Part shown: in pieces, positions 6,830 through 10,091 of the stretch | How positions within the stretch are numbered: position 1 is the stretch's first letter | Layout of the letters: every line of letters begins with the position of its first letter | Origin: Pseudomonadota bacterium | Lineage (GTDB): Bacteria; Pseudomonadota; Gammaproteobacteria; Steroidobacterales; Steroidobacteraceae | Assembly (NCBI GenBank): GCA_021850555.1 | Contig: JAJZLX010000063.1 | Coordinates: forward strand, 4,862-14,952 | Length of the DNA: 10,091 nucleotides | Direction: 5' to 3' | Made by a program: the position numbers and the translations under genes | Notes under the pieces: model-generated | The model's input: the letters and a program-made list of their open reading frames with translations, nothing else | Told to the model about the DNA's origin: nothing | The model's database searches: none

Positions 6830-8043
6830 CGTCCCCTGCCCTTCTTGTGCGTCGCCGCTCCCCGGCCGGCGGCCTTAAGGACCGCCGGTAGAGCGCGCTC
6901 GGCGGGCACACTCGCCCGGGCGCGGTCGAGCGCCTGCGCCGCCGCCCGCAGTGCAAGGGTGACATCGGCCCGGGGTTCGACCGCGATGTTCCCCGGACCG
7001 CGCGCGAGTCTTAGAACCTCACCCAGCGCCTCGAGCCCTGCCAGCGCATCGCGCGCGGGCCGCCCGATTCGTCCCACGTCATCGCGCGCGAGCGCCTCGG
7101 CGCGGCAGAACTGTGCCATGTCGCAGGCGCTCAGACACTCCGGCACGTAGACGGCCGGGAGCCTCTTTACGGCCTCGGCGGTGCGACTCGTGCACGCCGG
7201 TCCCTCCCCGCTCGGTCCGAGAGTGAAGTCCACGGGAAGTCGCTCGAGCACCTCCATGGTGTTGGGAATGGATTTGAGCACGCGGGAGATGGCCGCGGCC
7301 TTCTTGCGGATCGGAATGCGGTGCGCGGTCGGCTGGCGACTGAAATTCCTCGGAGCGATGAGAATGACCGACCAGGCGACCAGCTCGGGATCAAGGCCCA
7401 GGCGTTCCAGGGCCGCCCGCATCGCAAGCACGTAGACGGCGGACTGGCCGGCCGTCGCCGCCACCTTGCTCGGATCGGCCTGGCCGTCGATCACCGGGTA
7501 GGACTTGATCTCAACGACCTCGAGCTTGCCGGCGATGCGAAATGCCAACGCATCGGGCTCGAGGTACATCGGCACGCCGGCGAGCTCGAACACCAGGACC
7601 GGATGATCGACGAGACCGGGCGCGCCGGCCGCTCCGCGCGCCATGTTCCCCAGCGCCTGATCGGTCCTGCGGGCCCGGTCCTGAAGCCAGGCTTCGGACC
7701 CCAGCTCCCCTGCCCCCTGATTGAGGTCGAGGATGCGCGGTTCACGCTCATCGAACCCGAACTGCTCTCGCAGCACGGTGAGCAGCGGCTCGTAGTCGCT
7801 GCCCTCCTTCAGGCGCCATTCGAACATCGTCCCGGAGGCAATCGCGAAGGGCGACTGGCCGCTCGTGGATTCATGGCCCGCGCGTTTGGCCAGCTCGGTG
7901 GCGCGGATCCCGGCGGCATCGATCACTCGCCGGCGGGTGCAGCCGGGATTGTGGGTCAGGGCCGCCACGGTGCGCGCATTCGCGCGCCCACCCCCGAGCG
8001 CGCCGCGGACGCGGGTGAGGCGGCTCTTGAGATCAGACTCCAC
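6826..8043 (-). CDS. RecB/Cas4-like PD-(D/E)XK nuclease with a probable Fe-S cluster
   Basis: The 405-aa protein contains a PD-(D/E)XK core: E75 in F-E-W-R-L, D164 in E-P-D-A-L-A-F, E178-x-K180 in V-V-E-I-K, and the RecB-type Q200-x3-Y204 motif (G-Q-S-A-V-Y). These residues normally bind Mg2+ and the scissile phosphate. One Cys stands in the N-terminus (C35, N-P-G-C-T) and three near the C-terminus (C303-x3-C307-x5-C313). Four Cys bracketing a RecB nuclease is the 4Fe-4S arrangement of Cas4, AddB and Dna2; here the first C-terminal gap is CxxxC, not CxxC. The function is probably single-strand or end-directed DNA cleavage with a helicase partner. The start is GTG at 8041-8043 with an AAAGGGG SD 5 nt upstream; no in-frame ATG lies between it and the upstream stop. 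The C-terminal tail is basic (K-K-G-R-G-R). It is not Cas4 of a CRISPR locus: no array or other cas gene is present. Confidence 0.75.
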   Translation of the reverse strand: MESDLKSRLTRVRGALGGGRANARTVAALTHNPGCTRRRVIDAAGIRATELAKRAGHESTSGQSPFAIASGTMFEWRLKEGSDYEPLLTVLREQFGFDEREPRILDLNQGAGELGSEAWLQDRARRTDQALGNMARGAAGAPGLVDHPVLVFELAGVPMYLEPDALAFRIAGKLEVVEIKSYPVIDGQADPSKVAATAGQSAVYVLAMRAALERLGLDPELVAWSVILIAPRNFSRQPTAHRIPIRKKAAAISRVLKSIPNTMEVLERLPVDFTLGPSGEGPACTSRTAEAVKRLPAVYVPECLSACDMAQFCRAEALARDDVGRIGRPARDALAGLEALGEVLRLARGPGNIAVEPRADVTLALRAAAQALDRARASVPAERALPAVLKAAGRGAATHKKGRGR

Positions 8044-8197
8044 ACATGCCCCTTTCTTTCTTTCCGTTCTCCAGGTGAGCGGTCTTATAGCTCCGAGCGA
8101 GCTCGAAGTCCGTGACGCACGCGCCGATCACGAGCCGAATGCGCCCTGAGGAGTCCCCCGGGGAACTGGTCCCACTGCTCCGCTGCCGGTGGAGGTC
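8044..8197. other. 154-bp gap inside the - strand cluster
   Basis: This is the only sizeable gap between the four - strand genes. It holds a GC-rich near-palindrome AGTCCCCCGGGGAACT (8152-8167, one mismatched pair, no loop) shortly after the upstream stop, and on the - strand a TATAAG that could be a -10 box but without a recognisable -35. It could contain a weak terminator and a separate promoter for the three coupled genes, or be a simple operon spacer. No small gene is supported. Confidence 0.4.
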
Positions 8198-10091
8198 TCA
8201 TGCCGCGGAGGAAACCGAGTGCCTGTCGAGCACGGCCTGCAGCTCATGCGCCCCGTAGCAGAGCTCGTAGCCCCAGCGACCGAAGCGTCCGTCGTTGTTC
8301 ACGGCCCGGCACCAGCGCTCGGCCGCGGCCTTCTTGAGGTTCGCATCCCCTGGCTGCCCCTTGATCTCGATGAGAAGTTTCAGGCCATCGGTGAGCTCGA
8401 CTAAGAAGTCCGGGAGGTATTTGCGCGGGACCCCGTCCTTGCGGTACGGCACGGCGAGTGCGAGCCGGTCGTTCTTCACCCAGGCGCGCACCGAGTCGTG
8501 GGCATCGAGCAGCTCCGCCGCCTGTCTTTCCCAGTCCGAATCGAATACCGCGGCGTTCAAGTGGCACTTCTTCGCTTCGTGCAACGTCTTTCCAGTGTAG
8601 TAATCCACCGTCCGTGTCGAGCGCAGTCCCGCGGCGCCGGAGGGGACGACGGGCCGTTCCTGGCTCTCCCCGCCCCGGTCCACCACCTCCATGGCATTCA
8701 TCAGCATCGCGACGGCCTGGCCGAAATAGGGATTGATGCCCACATCCTGGCGCGTGCGCGAGCCGACCGGCTCGACTCGCTCTTCCAGGAATCGATTCGC
8801 CACCTCGAGCATCTGCGGAAAGAGTCTGTGCACGGGTATGCCGTCGCCCCGCTCTTCGATCCATTTCTTCGTGAGCACGCGGGCGAGCAGGAATGCAATC
8901 TGCTGCACGCGCATGCCGCGCCGCCAAGCCTCGAGGTTCACGCGTACTCCGGCACCCGGGCCATGCAGGGCGAGCGTCCCGTCATAGGCGGCCAACCCCT
9001 TCATTAGGACATCATCCGGCACCTCGCGGGAGTCGAGCACCAGTTGGCCGATCCGATCCCAGTTGGCCTTCACGCTCACGATGCCCGGATCCTGATAGCC
9101 CTCCACGACGGGCAACTCGAGCTCGTAGTCGGCTTTCTCCACCTCCGCGTACACATGGTGGATTTTCGGAGTCGGCTGCGCTGTCGCGCCGGGCTTCGCC
9201 TTGAACGGGATCAGCTCGAAGGGAACCCCAAAGATCTGCGCCGCCTCCTCGGCGAAGTGTCCGGTCGCCGGATCGACGGTGTAGGAGGTTCGGCGCAACG
9301 CCCGGCCCACGACCTGCTCGCACAGCAGCTGAGAGCCAAAGGGCCTCAATCCCACCACGTGGGTGACGGTGGTGGCATCCCACCCTTCCGACAGCATCGC
9401 GACGGAGATGATGCAGCGCACATCCCGCCCGGGAGGTACCTCGGGGTTGATCCGTCGGCGCTTCTCATCGCCCTCATCCACCTTGCGATTGTTGCGCTCG
9501 ATGAGCTGTGCGTACTCCTCGGGTATCTTGCGGCCTGGCCAGCGGGTCTTCCCGATGGTCTCGAGCACGAAGCGTAACCGGCGGGTCTCATCCTCCCCGC
9601 GTCCCGCGGCGATGTCCTCGCCGATCTTGCTGTCGATCCGCACGGTATACTCGAGACCGTCCTTGCATAGGAACTCGGGGATCCCGGCACCATACTGGGC
9701 ATCGCCTTCCGCGAGCCATGCATAGAGTGCCCGGGCGATGACGGTGTCCCGGCACACGATGATGAACACCGGCGGGACGTCTTCCTGTCGCGCGCCGGCG
9801 CCGTGGTCTGCCTTCCACTTCCTGAATGTGGCGCGCCAGCTCTCCGCGAGCGTCACGATGGGTGCCGTCGCATAGCGCATCACCTCGGCCACCGTGACCG
9901 GTCCGATCACACCGTCCGCCTGCGCCCGCCGCTGCACCCACTTCCACACGTTGAAGTACGGGGGCACTTGCGCATCGCCGTCTTCCTGAGTGGGCAATTG
10001 CGGCACTTTCACAAGCCCGGCCTCGATCGCCTCGAGCAGGCTGAAGTCCGAGACGATCCAGGGAAAGGGCTTCCCAACCTCGTTGCCACTG
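8198..10091 (-). CDS. Type III Res-like DEAD/DEAH helicase with C-terminal PD-(D/E)XK nuclease (5' end outside window)
   Basis: The frame runs open to the right edge (631 codons visible). The codons before the GTG at 10012 read W-I-V-S-D-F-S-L-L-E-A-I-E-A-G-L and continue into V-K-V-P-Q, a known stretch of this family, so that GTG is internal and not a start. The visible part has the helicase C-terminal lobe (V-F-I-I-V-C-R-D; S-E-G-W-D-A-T-T-V; F-G-S-Q-L-L-C-E-Q-V-V-G-R-A-L-R-R as motif VI, roughly 9290-9400). A C-terminal nuclease follows: D at 8408-8410 in Y-L-P-D-F-L-V, then E-I-K at 8360-8368. The W-x-R-x-V-N-N-x-G-x-F-G-R-W-G tail resembles the BPTD_3080-type restriction endonucleases. 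Such proteins translocate on DNA and cut it, normally with a modification methyltransferase, which would have to lie beyond the window. Walker A and B are not visible. The stop TGA (8198-8200) precedes a 154-bp gap to the Fe-S nuclease gene. Confidence 0.82.
   Translation of the reverse strand, partial: SGNEVGKPFPWIVSDFSLLEAIEAGLVKVPQLPTQEDGDAQVPPYFNVWKWVQRRAQADGVIGPVTVAEVMRYATAPIVTLAESWRATFRKWKADHGAGARQEDVPPVFIIVCRDTVIARALYAWLAEGDAQYGAGIPEFLCKDGLEYTVRIDSKIGEDIAAGRGEDETRRLRFVLETIGKTRWPGRKIPEEYAQLIERNNRKVDEGDEKRRRINPEVPPGRDVRCIISVAMLSEGWDATTVTHVVGLRPFGSQLLCEQVVGRALRRTSYTVDPATGHFAEEAAQIFGVPFELIPFKAKPGATAQPTPKIHHVYAEVEKADYELELPVVEGYQDPGIVSVKANWDRIGQLVLDSREVPDDVLMKGLAAYDGTLALHGPGAGVRVNLEAWRRGMRVQQIAFLLARVLTKKWIEERGDGIPVHRLFPQMLEVANRFLEERVEPVGSRTRQDVGINPYFGQAVAMLMNAMEVVDRGGESQERPVVPSGAAGLRSTRTVDYYTGKTLHEAKKCHLNAAVFDSDWERQAAELLDAHDSVRAWVKNDRLALAVPYRKDGVPRKYLPDFLVELTDGLKLLIEIKGQPGDANLKKAAAERWCRAVNNDGRFGRWGYELCYGAHELQAVLDRHSVSSAA

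Noticed and set aside
6263..7150. 295-codon + strand frame
   Set aside because: It lies antisense to the nuclease and the 538-aa gene; Arg/Pro/Ala-rich composition typical of a GC-rich shadow frame.
6826..8043. Reading the Fe-S nuclease as Cas4 of a CRISPR-Cas locus
   Set aside because: No repeat-spacer array and no other cas gene; the partner is an SF1 helicase, and the Cys spacing differs.
7321..8115. 264-codon + strand frame
   Set aside because: It is antisense to the Fe-S nuclease, whose PD-(D/E)XK and Cys motifs prove the other strand is coding.
8152..8167. GC palindrome as a rho-independent terminator
   Set aside because: There is no loop and no T-run on either side, so it does not fit an intrinsic terminator.
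10010..10012. GTG as start of the Res-like gene
   Set aside because: The frame continues upstream to the window edge with family-like sequence, so this is an internal Val codon.

Overview
The window is an accessory, mobile-element-rich stretch of a high-GC bacterial genome. Start codons, Shine-Dalgarno sites and 4-nt gene overlaps are all bacterial. Gene content fits a proteobacterium (Pseudomonadota), but nothing here fixes the genus. There is no rRNA, tRNA, CRISPR array or core housekeeping gene. By eye the base composition changes along the window: the left end (about 1-620) is the most AT-rich, the two recombinase genes are intermediate, and everything from about 3846 to the end is strongly GC-rich. 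This suggests pieces of different origin.

Left end (1-620). The window opens inside the C-terminus of an IS630-type transposase on the + strand. It abuts, tail to tail, the broken 3' end of a recombination endonuclease VII-type HNH gene on the - strand. The junction lies at a CTAG, the preferred IS630 target, so the endonuclease looks like an insertion casualty.

Middle (620-3786). Two tyrosine recombinase genes follow on the + strand. The first (658 aa) is large. It has a Cro/C1-type helix-turn-helix in its N-terminal half and a divergent catalytic domain (Arg in place of the box II His), and its ribosome binding site sits in the loop of a perfect hairpin. The second (347 aa) is an ordinary phage-type integrase by architecture, but the nucleophilic Tyr is Ser and the box III His is Tyr, so it is probably catalytically dead.

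Right (3846-10091). A convergent - strand cluster of four genes reads from the right edge leftward: (i) the C-terminal two thirds of a type III Res-like helicase-nuclease (5' end outside the window); (ii) after a 154-bp gap, a RecB/Cas4-like PD-(D/E)XK nuclease with a probable Fe-S cluster; (iii) a 538-aa protein of no family I recognise, with a beta-rich segment near its end; (iv) an SF1 Dna2/Upf1-like helicase motor. Genes ii-iv are joined by 4-nt stop/start overlaps (GTGA, ATGA). Together they contain the parts of a Dna2-type helicase-nuclease (Fe-S nuclease, possible beta-barrel, SF1 motor) split over three polypeptides, next to a restriction helicase. My best reading is a candidate DNA-processing or anti-phage cassette combining a type III-like restriction subunit with a split Dna2-like module. 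The function is inferred, not shown.
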